Source: Blasia pusilla (Eukaryota; Marchantiophyta; Marchantiopsida; Blasiales). Taken from it: 64,000 bases of DNA. The position numbers and the translations under genes are program-made. Each line of letters opens with the position of its first letter. The first letter of the stretch is position 1. Location of the stretch: the NCBI GenBank assembly GCA_050084515.1, contig CM114275.1:13516001-13580000 (forward strand), read 5' to 3'. The notes under the pieces are model-generated. The model saw only the letters and a program-made list of their open reading frames with translations, had not been told where the DNA came from and ran no database searches. Positions 10,753 through 21,517 of this stretch are shown here, piece by piece.

Positions 10753-13084
10753 TGGTCGAAAACCAAGCGGTGGCTACCCGTACGAGAAGTGTGGTACCTA
10801 AAACCCTCTAGTACCACACTAGAGGTTTATAGGTATAGGGAGTAGGTAGGTAGTGCCAAAGAATTACGACCTGGAAGTACGCATGGGCAATAGTTGTGCA
10901 TCTAACAGTTGGATAGAGAAGGGGAGCCACACACAAGCTGTGCAAGGCAAGGCTAATGCAACAAAGGCTTCAACATAAGGTGCCCATGGAAGGCAACCAT
11001 AAGAAGGTGTGAGGGATGAAGGGGCACATAGCTATACCAAAGACATAGGTGGTCGGAGTCTCACATGCATACCGTGCCACAATTGCATAATATCTCTTGG
11101 GCGGATGGGGGAGGGATTATGTAAAGTATGCAATTGGTAGGTATTTTAGTGACTTCATAGTTGGGGCATCTGGTCTAAGGTTGTACAGAAACGGACTAGT
11201 CCGTCCATGGGATGGACATGCCACCCAAGTACCCGCGACCCACAAGTTTTGTGGTGCAACCCGTACCAACCCACATTTGATGCGCGCAACCAAAGTTGCA
11301 TATGGACAAAGTTTATGTCCGCGGACCTATCCATGTCTGTGGACTTACGTCCATCCTATTGAAGGACTTGTCCATGTGGGCCCCATCTTTCTCATCCCCC
11401 CCACTTGCCTTCATGATCCGCACTTTCCTTTTTCTTCCTCCTTCCCCCTCCACTCCCTTCCCCCTTATTGCCATACTTGCCATTGCCTTGCATTCCATCA
11501 TGAACTATAAGTGTGGGCCCCGACTTTTGCAAACCATGTCCGTGGACATGACCAAAATTTTCCTTCCATTTCCGTTTTTATGCGACCATGCGGGTTGCGC
11601 ACGAGCCACAAAACTGGTGCGGGCTCAACCAGCTTAGGTCTACAGGCAAGGCGAGCTTGGATGCAGGACGTGGGTACTCACACTTGCACACATATGTCCA
11701 TCCTAGGGACAAATATAAGTTCACAAACATAAACATGTCCGCGGACACAGATTTTGTCCGTGTGCAACCTTGATTTGGTTAAGGTTACTATTTGGTAGGA
11801 AATGTGGTAGAAGATACATGTATAGTTGAGGGCAGCCAATGTGAAAGGCTTAGCAATATAGTAGGAGTTTCATGTGTAATGGTTATGGTCATGAGTCACT
11901 ACTAGATTTTCAAGCCACCATGAGATATCAACTAATTGTTGAATTCTCAGTATTGTGCAGACTTAAGTGCTCTGTGTTGGTAGTCTACGATGGAGTGCTA
12001 GAGGTGGTGATACATGCTCCAAAACTGATGGGTAGTAATCTGCATTTGAATACAAGAGATTTGACTTGTTGTTCAAGGTGTCAGGATTTCATATATAATT
12101 TTCTTCTATTCTAAATCTTTCCTTTATTTTTTTTCAGTTTTAACTATGGTTGGATGTTCACCATAGTTACAAGTCTAACAATTCAATTAGAATACTAGGT
12201 ATCTCTTAACTATTCTTGTTAGTTCTAGTGATGTTAATTGTGCTGATGGTGTGTTGGCTTGCACCTCTTGTGGTGGCTTGCTCCTAGTGTGCTAGCATGA
12301 TGTGTTGCCTTGCCCATAGTGTGATGGCTTGTTCATGTTGTGCTAGCCCTTCCACCTTCCCTTTAGCTAGCCTCTTCTCGGAAACTATATAACTCTCTAT
12401 GTCTTTCCTACTTCTTTGATTCACTTCTACTTATGCCCTCTAAGGCAATGTGTCTTAAGATTAGCTCCTACATACGTGAACCTTGTTGGTGCCTTGATCA
12501 ACTAAGAAGGAATGTGTGTTGGTGTGGAGAATGCTACAAGAACCAATCTACCACATCCTCCTCCATCTTGGTTTCAACCACCTCTCTTCAGGTCTTGTGT
12601 ATCCTTATAAGGTGTTACTTTGCCAATCATCCAATTTTTAATAGAAGTTGCACACTAGTTTTGCATGCAATCCATTTCAGATTTGCTCTTTCAGGTTTGT
12701 AAGCGATTACCCTCATGTACATGGTTCAGTGGAAGATCTTGTCAGGATCTACTATCTTTCTATCCCTTTAAAGTTTTAAAAAAGGGATGTGAGAGAAGTA
12801 GAATTTTGATTTCGAGACAAGAGATTGAGAGGGTAAGTGGGCTTCAAAGAGTGATGGTAAATATAGATGCATAAGCAACAAAGGAATATTTATGGGATAT
12901 TAGTGGAAAGTTATGAGTTTACACTACATAAGACATAGTCTGATAATGGATGTGAAGAGGGACAAAAAAATCTTGAAATGATATGGCTCTCCAATTATCT
13001 AATTCAATTAGTAGGATTAACCTGTTAGAGATTCAGTTAGTTACACACGATATTGTTGATTAACTCTTGGAGGAGAACATGAAT
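10753..13084. other. Unidentified 2.3-kb insertion inside non-LTR copy 1
   Basis: The non-LTR element stops matching its fuller copy near 10752 and resumes near 13085, so this stretch arrived later. It holds a MITE-like repeat at 11291-11772. The rest shows no recognised protein, no clear long direct or inverted ends, and some short repeating text (variants of 'GTGTGCTAGC...GGCTTGC' around 12240-12350). It may be several insertions. Confidence 0.4.
11291..11772. mobile_element. hAT-like MITE family, copy 2 (longer variant)
   Basis: The left end reads CAAAGTTGCATATGGACAAAG; the right end, reverse-complemented, reads CAAGGTTGCACACGGACAAAA, a clear inverted repeat continuing through a TGTCCGCGGAC block. 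The interior shares the family's purine/pyrimidine-rich segment (in reverse orientation) with the other three copies. I cannot find a matching 8-bp target duplication, so the exact ends are unsure. The flanks hold further inverted text (CACAAGTTTTGTGG near 11250), which may be part of a compound element. Confidence 0.5.
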
Positions 13085-13249
13085 TCGACATACCAAGTCA
13101 GAACGTGTTGGATTAGAAACCACCATATCACCCAAATGAGAAAATCCATCTCAAGACATTACAAGATCAAGTCTTTGAGAAGAGGTTTCTTATGTAGTAG
13201 AAGGTAGGACAAGTAGATGCTCTTGCCTAACAATATACCATGTAGCATG

Positions 13250-13763
13250 TGTCACGTCTTTTAGGATAGATCGGTGAGATCTAGTAGAGCGCCTTTGTGA
13301 GTAGTATAGGATAGGCTCACTAGGTCGAGGATGACCTGCTGAGGCCCCGAGAAACCTGAAAGAGCAGGTTTCCCCTTCGTTTCGGCTCATTTGGAGCCAT
13401 ATTGAAAAACTTACTATTTTAGGTAAGTACCATTTTGAATATATGATCTACTTTATATTTTTGGTAAGTGGCCCTAGACGTCCTACATCAGGTCAAGAGC
13501 CAAGGGGGTGACTTGGGAGAATAGGTTACCATGGAGAGAGCTTGGGAGAGGGGAGGGGTATACCTCAAGGAGAGAGAGCTTGAGAGCGTATTCTCTCTTT
13601 GTTGAACCTCTTGGCATGAGGCGGCGGAGCTATGGTCCCTTGCCTTGTGAGTGTAACCCAAGCCTCTCATTAGGAGAGTGGGTTTGGTTTGACATGAGAG
13701 AGAGTGCACACCTTTGAGAGCTATGTTGTGAGATGGTGTAGAGAGAGATTGGATCTTACTTTA
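13250..13763 (+). repeat. G1 repeat A1
   Basis: Begins TGTCACGTCTTTTAGG directly after the CATG target copy and matches A2 (20580-21093) to the last base before CAAAGAGAGAATGAG. It contains the purine-rich GAGAGAG blocks typical of this family. The following internal sequence has no TGG-starting tRNA primer match where a primer site would be expected. Confidence 0.85.
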
Positions 13764-15097
13764 CAAAGAGAGAATGAGAGAATGAGAGAGCTACATGCGG
13801 GAGCTCTCTGGTCACTTGCTTTTTTTGCAGGTTAGGGACCGTGTTCCCCGTTCAGAGGCTCATGGGAGTGCTCACTGGAGCAAGGGCTGCTTTGATTGTT
13901 CTTTGCATTTGTGGATTTTTCGTGTGGAAGAGTAGCGCGCGGAAGCGCTGCCCAATTTTTGATAGGGATTGAGTATGGGGATGGGTTGCCCCATGCCCAT
14001 GCTCTTGAGAGCACCATGTAGCTTGCTGATTTGTATTTTTACAGGTTTTATATTTTCCTTGGGAGCAATCAATGCGGAAGCGCTGCCAATTTTTTTGTAG
14101 GAGAAAGAGACACTAGGATTTACAACACTCCCCGTCATAGTCATCGTCACCGTCAACGGTCCACCATCCATCGGCCATTGCTGTTGCCGAGCGTTGCTCA
14201 CAGCCGCATTCGGCTGTTGTCCACCCTTTAGTTTCCATTGCCGCCATTATGAAGTGGAGGGTCTTCCACGACCACCGTTGATTCTCTGACTTGCGCCGCC
14301 ACCACGTACTTTGGTTTGGCTGCCACCGTCATTGCAGTTTTGTCATCAACCACTGATGGTAGATGACCTCCAGTTATGGTGTTTGAGTTTTGATTTCATG
14401 TTGCTATGTTGTGATTGATAGCCGCTCGACGACGATCGAGTACCGTGCAGTGACACCCGTAGCTGCAACGCGCCGCCAATTGCCGCGCCGTGCCGCTCGT
14501 GGCCACACCACACCGTCTTGATCGCGGAGCCGCACGGTCATGGTGGAGTTGAGTGTGGGTTTATTGTTGATTGAGGAGGGTATGCCGCCGAGTGCCGCAT
14601 CCCACCATTGAGGGCTGTGGCGTTGGTAGCCGTTCTGTACCGCTTGCAACGCCGCACCGTTCTGTTGGAACCGCACTGTCCATCAAGGAGTTTTGAGCAG
14701 CGTCAGTATGGGAGGAGTATGGCTTACTGATTGGAGGATTTTTCTCCACGACCGAGTTGGGGTTGAGATTTGCAGTTGCTGAGGAGCGACATCGACATCT
14801 GTTCTGGTTACCCATTTTGGTCCTTTACCCTCCACGCGTGAGGGATTCTGGGATTTTGGTACTTTATTTGGGAATATTGGGTTGTGTGGATGTTGAGAGC
14901 ATCATTTATATATGTGGTTTAGGGGACATAGACCTGTGTGGGATGTCCAGAGTTGAGGGTAGGTTGTCAATGAGATGATAGCCTGGTCGATTTGCCGCAC
15001 GTTACACGTCTCGGGGAGGGAGAGTGTAGATCGAGTGTCGCATGTTTGGGATGAGTGATTGAGGAATTACTCACAAGGTTGAGAGTGTGAGAGGGGC
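13764..15097 (+). other. G1 leader (non-coding)
   Basis: Long untranslated stretch between A1 and gag. It carries two copies of a GCGGAAGCGCTGCC-AATTTTT motif (about 13938-13960 and 14071-14095) and a GC-rich part rich in CGCCGC. Related leaders are seen on the minus strand at about 38870-40569 (G3) and 47640-50600 (G4). Confidence 0.6.
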
Positions 15098-16990
15098 ATG
15101 AGGGCCATCACGACATCCTTTCAAGATTTTGAGAGGCGAGGAAGTGGACTTGAGAGTAGCTGTGGAGGGTTTACCCGGAGTGGTGCGAGGTTTCGAGGAT
15201 CTCCACGTGAGAGACCGCCTCGATCTCCTTCTGTGTTGTCTTCAGACGAGGGGGAGACGAGTGTGTTAGTGATCCACCGTACACATTGAGTGGTCCTACC
15301 AGTTGGGCGTACGAGATGGACGATCGGGGTAGGGGACCGCGTAGGTTTTCGGATGCTGTAGGCACCATAGAGCTACACGAGTCGGGTTCATTGCGGAGTT
15401 TAGGAGTTGGTGTGACTCACAACAGGCTAGGAACTCTAGAGAGTTCAACCCGTTTATAGCATGGAATGGTATGTTCTAGCATTTAGAGGGGGCACCCATG
15501 GACGATTACCATGAGTTCTCCCACAGATATGCCGAGGAGATTGAGGCATGGCGACTCTTCTACGACCCACACTATATGTCATGGACGGAGCCGTTCTTAG
15601 ATGAAGAGGAGGAGTCATGAGAGGCTACTTCCTCTTCCACTAGTGATGTTTTCAGAGGGGTCACTCGCATTGGAGCAGTTGCACCGTCTAGTCGGGTTCG
15701 TCCCACGTTCAACCTCGTGGTTCAATTCTTTGCTGAGTTGAGGGCGAGCTACCAGGGGGCACGGACAAAGAAGTTTCGGAGCATCCACGACTTCTAGAGA
15801 TGCCCGGGTGAGAGTTTGCGTGAGGCTTACACTCGCTTGCGCCGGTTGATCAACGTCACTCACGGGGTGACAGAGGCTCAGGCTATCCAGTCATGGTATG
15901 CGATGTTGGACCGGACCCTACGGACACGGGTGCGGTAGAAGATGCTTCTTATGAACACCTCCCCTACGTTAAGAGATGTTTTTAGGACCGCCGAGAACAT
16001 TGAGTGCAACATGGCGGAGGAGAGCATATTCACCATGGGTTCTGGGTGAGAGCAGTCACGATTTCCAGCACTACCTGTACAGCAACGTGGACTCGAGATA
16101 GGTCGACTGTGGCACCACGAGCTCAAGGAGGATACCGGGAGGCCGTACCGTAGAGACCTGCGCCTTCATATGCGGCTCAGCAGCAGACGCCTACTATTAC
16201 TTGTTGGTCATGTGGTGGAGCCCATCATGAGTGCGATTGCACTCGTCAGGGTCATGGACGTGTGGCTCAGCATGGAGGAGGAGATGGTGCTGCACCAGAA
16301 GGTTATCAATGTGACTATTGTCAGAGGTATGGTCATACATGCGCCAAGTGTTTCATTTTACATCCTGAGTTACGTCCGGACCGAGGGCCAGAGAGGGCAC
16401 TAGAGTGAGTAGTCGGTCTGGGTGGGCCTAGAGATCGTGCACCAGGTGGTCCCGTTGGGAGACGAGGAGCTAGAGTTGCCCAACAAGGTGGTGGAGCTGC
16501 CTGTGGAAGAGGTAGAGTACCACCACCTTGTCGCGCCAAGGGAGACGCCATACATGAGGCTGGGATGGCTCCTCAGATACAGTAGCTACAAGAGCAGATT
16601 GCCGTTATGGCATTGAGGTTACCCGATGTCGGATCCGTGGCATCAACATCATATGGAGCAGCCAGAGATCTAGAGGATCCTGGTTGGATGTAGGGGGTTG
16701 CCCACATGGAGGCCGCCGCAGTTGTGACGCCTAGAGCAGCCGCAGAGTTGGATCCACATCGAGGAGAAGCCAGAAAACAGACTAGGCTTCCTCAGTCTTT
16801 CACGTTGTCCGAAGCGAAGAGGACCCCATCAATGGGTCCTCATCAAAGTTTGTGGAGAGTTGGTGATGTTGTTGGTGTGCAGGCACGGAGGGCGATGGGA
16901 GAAGCAAGTATGATGACTCCTATTGTTGATGCTCAAGAGGGGCATTTGTTGAGCACGTTGTTGGGGGCGGCCACCGTTGTGTACCGCACT
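15098..16990 (+). pseudogene. G1 gag remnant
   Basis: Starts MRAITTSFQDFERRGSG and is soon interrupted; pieces continue in all three frames. The capsid-like core around 15640-15960 corresponds to the G3 peptide with ELFAKLRASYQGVRTKKLR and AIQSWYAMLDRTLR (minus, 38277-38005), a retrotransposon gag pattern. The zinc-knuckle region is near 16200-16380. The end (16850-16960) reads VGDVVGVQARRAMGE, shared with G3 at about 37050-37110. Confidence 0.72.
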
Positions 16991-17013
16991 CCTTTATTTT
17001 TTCTTCCGATATT

Positions 17014-18750
17014 ATGACATTGGGGGGTACGTCCGCCGAGGCTTTCCGGCTGGCTGCTTCACTATGTGAGCGCGGAGTTAGAGTTTGTGCATCACATTCA
17101 GAGGTGATTGCAGAGGAGTTGACGGACCTGCCCTTGGAGCAGACGCTTGGCCCGTCCACGTTGTTCGAGACGGGGTTGCACCATAGCAACCACCGATATG
17201 CGCGCCGGAGAGTCCTACCGTAGTCACAATGGAGACTTGGCAGCCAGATATGGGCACTAAGTTGACAGGAGGAGAGCGGCGCCGAATACATCAATTCTTT
17301 AGTTATAGGAGTCGCTTTGCGTTTAGCATGGAGGATTTGGGTACGCTCAAGGGACCGGAGATCCGCATTGAGTTGTCGAGTGATACGCCGATCTTCCGAC
17401 GACCCTACAAGATCAGTGATATGGAGAGGGCTCTAATTCAGAGTAGGAGCCAGGACTTGGTTGGAGCAAGATTAGTGGAGATATCGTATGGGGAGTATGC
17501 ATGTGCCTCTGTCATGCCCGCCAAGAAGGATGTGCATGGCAACTGGACGGATATGCGGATGTGTGGGGATTACCGACCTATCAATCGGCAGATGAAGTCC
17601 GATAGGTATGCCATGCCCACCCCTGAGGAGATCTTTAATGCGATTGGTCATGCAAAGGTGTTCAGTTCATTGGATTTGCGAGTCGGATACCATCAGTGCC
17701 TATCAGATTGGAGGACAGGCACAAGACGACATTTTGGGGCATCGATCCTCATGGGAAGGATTGTTTGTACCAGTGGCGGTTCTTACCATTTGGGTTAAAG
17801 AACGCCCGGGATGAGTTTCAGAGGGTGATGGATAGGATCTTGGCTAGTCTGGATTTTGCTAGGTGTTATATTGATGACATCATTTTCTTTAGCTCCACGG
17901 TTGAGGAGCATGATCGACATCTAGAGAAGGTGTTTCGACGATTGCAGTTACATGGGCTGAAGCTACATCCAGGCAAGTGCAAGTTCTTCTACGACCAGAT
18001 TGAGTACTTGGGTCATACGATATACCCAGGGGGCCTTGGTGTTTTGCAGACAAAGGTAGAGGGTATCTCACACATTCTACGCCCTACAGATGTGAGCCGT
18101 GTTCGCGCATTCATGGGATTGGCAAACTTCTATCGGCGGTACGTCAAGGGATTCAGTTCGATTGCAAAGCCGCTGACCTTGCTGACCAAGGTGGATCACG
18201 AGTGGCACTGGGGGGGATGAGCAGGAGCGAGCATTTCAATTGCTCAAGGACAGATTGACGTCTACGCCCATCTTGAGGAGACCGATCAGGGGGCGTCCTT
18301 TCCAATTGCACACAGATTGGAGCATGTTGGGGCTTGGAGCAGTGCTCATCCAACATGATGACGAGGATAGAGAGTTCGTGGTGGCTTACACTAGCCGCTC
18401 GAACAACACTGCAGAGGCAAAGTACAACTCGTATGAGGGTGAGTGCTTGGCTGCAGTGTGGGTTGTTGCGCATTTCAAGTGTTACTTATTTGGCAACCAC
18501 TGAAGTGGTTGATGGAGTCCGACAAGCTTACATGGAAGCTTGCGAGATGGGCTGTGTTGTTGCAGGAGTATGATTTTCACGTGGTCCATAGACCTAGGAT
18601 GCTCAACCAAGATGCAGATGGGTTGAGTCATAACCCATGCCCAAGTCAGCGAGATGCGACTGGAGCTCGATGGCATGGAGAGAGTGATGAGGAGTCAGTG
18701 CGAGGATGGCACGCGTTAGTCTATTTAGGCATGTTGGCTATGGAGAGCTA
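17014..18750 (+). pseudogene. G1 pol remnant: reverse transcriptase and RNase H
   Basis: A 69-codon frame (17014-17223) leads into the reverse transcriptase, which starts in one frame (17229-17798) and continues in another (17696-18220). Landmarks: METWQPDMGTKLTGGERR, FRRPYKISDMER, MCGDYRPINRQ, FSSLDLRVGYHQ, WRFLPFGLKNARDEFQRV and the catalytic YIDDIIFFSS near 17868. RNase H follows with LHTDWSMLGLGAVL, SRSNNTAEAKY and SYEGECLAAVW (18240-18500), then the tether with HRPRMLNQDADGLSHNPC. No protease or methyltransferase lies between gag and reverse transcriptase, where G2 keeps a protease motif and G3 a methyltransferase; only about 230 bp separate the two, so an internal deletion is likely. 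Confidence 0.9.
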
Positions 18751-18894
18751 GAGTGTGGAGACTTCGATGGCAAGGTCTAGTGGAGAGTCCTTGGATCCTG
18801 AGGCCAGTGAGGAGACCACAGGTAGTCGAGATATTCATGATGATGGAGTAGTCTTGGACTACCTTCGTACAGTTAGCGTTGCGAGCACCGTGGG

Positions 18895-20270
18895 TGCTAG
18901 AGAGCGGGATCGGATCCTATAGTGGGCCAGACGGTTCCGTTGGGAGGGGACACATGTTTTGAGGGTTTGGGAGGATGGCAGAGTACGCGTAGTGCCGCAT
19001 CCTTTGCAGAGAGCATGACTAGTGTAGCATGCCTACAAGGAGTTGGGTCACTTTTGGGTGAAGCCGACGTACAACTTGCTCCAGATTCAGTATTGGTGGC
19101 GAGGCATGCAGACTGACATTCAGCAATTTGTTGCCAGGTGCATGGTGTGTCCGAGCATCGTTCAATGCTTCGACTCCATAGTTGCATCCATTACCTATCA
19201 TGGGCTTAGGGTAAAGATGGAGTTTGGATTTTGCAAGACCTTTGCCTTTAACGAAGCGTTACAGTCGTTATGTGTTGGTGATGGTCGAGCACTTCTCGAA
19301 GTGGATCGAGTTGGTTGCATTGCCTGACAAAGCAAGTGAGGGAGTAGCTTATGCCTTCCTTGACAGAGTGCTGAGTCATTATGGCGCACCGGATGAGGTG
19401 TTGACAGACCAGGGTACCGAGTTTCACGGTGAGTTCCACGCCTTGTGTGATCAGGCGCTGATCGACCACTGCACGACTTCATGAGATCATCCCGAGGCAG
19501 ATGGACTAGCGGAGAGAGTTGTGCATACTGTGAAGAGGGGTTTACACAAGTATGGCTTGTAGAGAGGTCACCTAGGAGATTGGGACCTCTAGTTGCCATG
19601 GTTGGCGATGGGATACACATTCAGCAGGCAGACATCCTTAGCGTCTTTTTCACCGTACTTGCTACTTTATGGCCGAGAGCCAGATTTACTTGCGGCCATT
19701 TGTCGAGATGATGGTGAGGTGTTGGACCTTGATGACCTAGATGTATGGATGCGAGCATGTTCTCAAAGGGCTCAGTTGTTTTGGAGAGTGATGCCCATGG
19801 CGTTCGAGAACTTGGCGATTGCGCAACATCGAGATACGTTGAGGTATGCGACTATTCAGGGTGGTCGTTATCGACCAACTATCCGGAGGTTTCATCAGGG
19901 AGATTATATCTACTTGCAGCAGACGGCACCGACGAGGTTGGATGTGACTGCAGGGCGCACTATCCTGAGAGTGCGTGACGTTTTGCCATCCGGTGTTCTC
20001 TTGCTAGAGGGACGCGATGGTATGGTATCGAAGGACCATGTGCGTAATTGTGCGCCATGTCACCTTCCTAACATTGATGCTACAGTTGATTCTAGCTTAG
20101 CAGTAGTTCTTGCAGGCTTGCGTTGTATGTTGTGTGGTTCGCCTGGTAGTGCGTACGATGCTAGTCTGTGATGGATGTTCGAGAGGTTGGCATATGGCAT
20201 GTCTGACGCCACCTCTCACTAGGGTTCCTTGAGGACGATGGATGTGTCCCAGATGTACATAGAGGAGATT
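18895..20270 (+). pseudogene. G1 integrase remnant with C-terminal PHD-type finger
   Basis: The zinc-binding N-terminus (ELGHFWVKPTYN ... FVARCMVC) is at 19035-19150. The DDE core includes LDFARP-like text near 19220, VLTDQGTEFHGEF near 19402 (second Asp) and the ADGLAERVVHT-like region near 19500 (Glu). The C-terminal part (19593-20171) has MAFENLAIAQHRDTLRYA and MVSKDHVRNCAPCHLPN. It closes with CMLCGSPGSA, then after a one-base frame change CDGCSRGWHMACLTPP and, past a TGA, GRWMCPRC: all eight C4HC3 ligands of a PHD finger. Such fingers bind histone tails in other proteins, so guiding integration to chromatin is a reasonable inference. Several stops and frameshifts disable it. Confidence 0.87.
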
Positions 20271-20440
20271 CTAGGTAGGTTTTGATTCCGAATTTTTTCT
20301 GTGACATGGATAACAGGAAGGCGACTAACGATGGGGCCACATGAGCACCCGACCTTTCTGCTCTTAGCGTCCTAGAGATGTGTGTCATGGTAGGTAGGGA
20401 TAGATGGCTATCTGGAGTTAGAGGGACCTAACCACCAGCT

Positions 20441-20450
20441 AGGGGGGCGA
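20441..20450 (+). promoter_or_regulatory. G1 polypurine tract
   Basis: AGGGGGGCGA directly precedes B1, not the TGTC start of A2. The same order (tract then TTGGAGATATTTT) is seen in G3 at 34059-34068 on the minus strand. In ordinary LTR elements this tract primes plus-strand DNA and marks the 5' edge of the 3' LTR. Confidence 0.72.
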
Positions 20451-21220
20451 TTGGAGATATTTTAGTATTTCTTGTCTCGTTGATTAGATGCCATGAGTTA
20501 GCATGGGATCATGCGTGTTTGTGTGTGTGTTCGGTGACAGGGATGTATGTTGTGTAGCGGTGTGTATGCGCACGACAATTGTCACGTATTTTAGGATAGA
20601 TCGGTGAGATCTAGTAGAGCGCCTTTGTGAGTAGTGGAGGACATGCTCAGTAGGTTAAGGATGACATGCTGAGGCCCCGAGAAACTTGAAAGAGTAGGTT
20701 TCCCCTTCGTTTCGGATCATTTGGAGCCATATTGAAAAACTTAATATTTTAGGTAAGTACCATTTTGAATATATGATCTACTTTATATTTTTGGTAAGTG
20801 ACCCTTGACCTCCTACATCAGGTCAAGAGCCAAGGGGGTGACTTGGGAGAATAGGTTACCATGGAGAGAGCTTGGGAGAGGGGAGGGGTATACCTCAAGG
20901 AGAGAGAGCTTGAGAGCGTATTCTCTCTTTGTTGAACCTCTTGGCATGAGGCGGCGGAGTTATGGTCCCTTGCCTTTTGAGTGTAACCCAAGCCTCTGAT
21001 TAGGAGAGTGGGTTTGATTTGACATGAGAGAGAGTGCACACCTTTGAGAGCTATGTTGTGAGATGGTGTAGAGAGAGATTGGATCTTACTTTATTAGAGA
21101 TATTTTAGTACTTCTTGTCTCGTTGGTTGGATGCCACGAGTTAGCATGGGATCGTGCGTGTTTGTATGTGTGTTCGGTGGCATCGATGTATGTTGTGTAG
21201 CGATGTGTATGCGCGCGACA
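20451..21220 (+). repeat. G1 repeats B1-A2-B2
   Basis: B1 20451-20577 (TTGGAGATATTTTAG to GCGCACGACA), a two-base AT spacer, A2 20580-21093, B2 21094-21220 (TTAGAGATATTTTAG to GCGCGCGACA). B1 and B2 have the same length and differ at scattered positions. The B1/A2 joint forms the perfect palindrome GACAATTGTC. Confidence 0.85.
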
Positions 21221-21517
21221 CATGAGCAATGCCACCTCCTCTCTAATCTCATCATGGGTTATCATATGTTCTCCACCATATCCACATACGAGAAGATCAT
21301 AATGAGTGCTAGGAAATGATATTGTATCCTAAAGAGAGCCAAGAGGTTTAGGTTAAAGGTTACAAATATTTCATGGGTATGGTAGAGTGTGGGTAGTACC
21401 TCATCCTTCCCAATGAGCACATGTTGTGTGACATACCCACAAGGAGTTGGGTCATTTTGAAGCAAAGCGTACTTATAAATTACTCCCAGTTTAGTTTTGG
21501 TGGTGTGGTAGGCATGC

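Larger units (their letters stand above)
13250..21220 (+). mobile_element. Ty3/gypsy element G1 with split direct repeats
   Basis: Insertion limits are fixed by comparison with the second copy of the host non-LTR element, which lacks the insertion. Flanks are CATG at 13246-13249 and 21221-21224, a 4-bp target duplication. Structure: A1 (13250-13763, 514 bp), non-coding leader, gag, pol, purine tract, B1 (20451-20577, 127 bp), AT, A2 (20580-21093, 514 bp), B2 (21094-21220, 127 bp). A1 matches A2 and B1 matches B2 closely. A 5' copy of B and a 3' unit ending in A are both absent, so this is not the ordinary LTR-internal-LTR plan. The pol frame is broken throughout. G3 on the other strand has the same arrangement. 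Confidence 0.85.
4682..21300 (-). mobile_element. Non-LTR retroelement copy 1, 5'-truncated and split by later insertions
   Basis: Remaining pieces are 4682-4822, 10433 to about 10752, about 13085-13249 and 21221 to about 21300. Joined in that order they run parallel to 55786-56560 of the fuller copy. The piece at 10433-10752 reads, on the minus strand, the C-terminal stretch FILFVVEVFGHLHVSFDTFLKTCA, matching FIPFAVEVFVHLQVSFDTFLKTCA in copy 2. Both copies end at the same point, just past TTATAATAAAGTGGAT, with no poly-A tail. Only about 0.7 kb of element remains here, the 3' end of the coding region and the 3' UTR, as expected of a 5'-truncated insertion. The 21300 end abuts a gypsy integrase fragment. 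Interrupting pieces are described separately. Confidence 0.72.

Noticed and set aside
10443-10817. A possible separate small protein gene on the minus strand
   Set aside because: It is the C-terminal end of the non-LTR element, shown by its match to 55913-56284.
13190-13720. Open frames in the purine-rich A repeat, repeated at 20818-21039 and 33544-33762
   Set aside because: They are chance frames in repeat A, present on both strands, not genes.
13250-21220. Tyrosine-recombinase (DIRS/Ngaro) retroelement, suggested by the split repeats
   Set aside because: pol encodes a DDE integrase with zinc N-terminus, no tyrosine-recombinase motif is visible, and a 4-bp target duplication is present.
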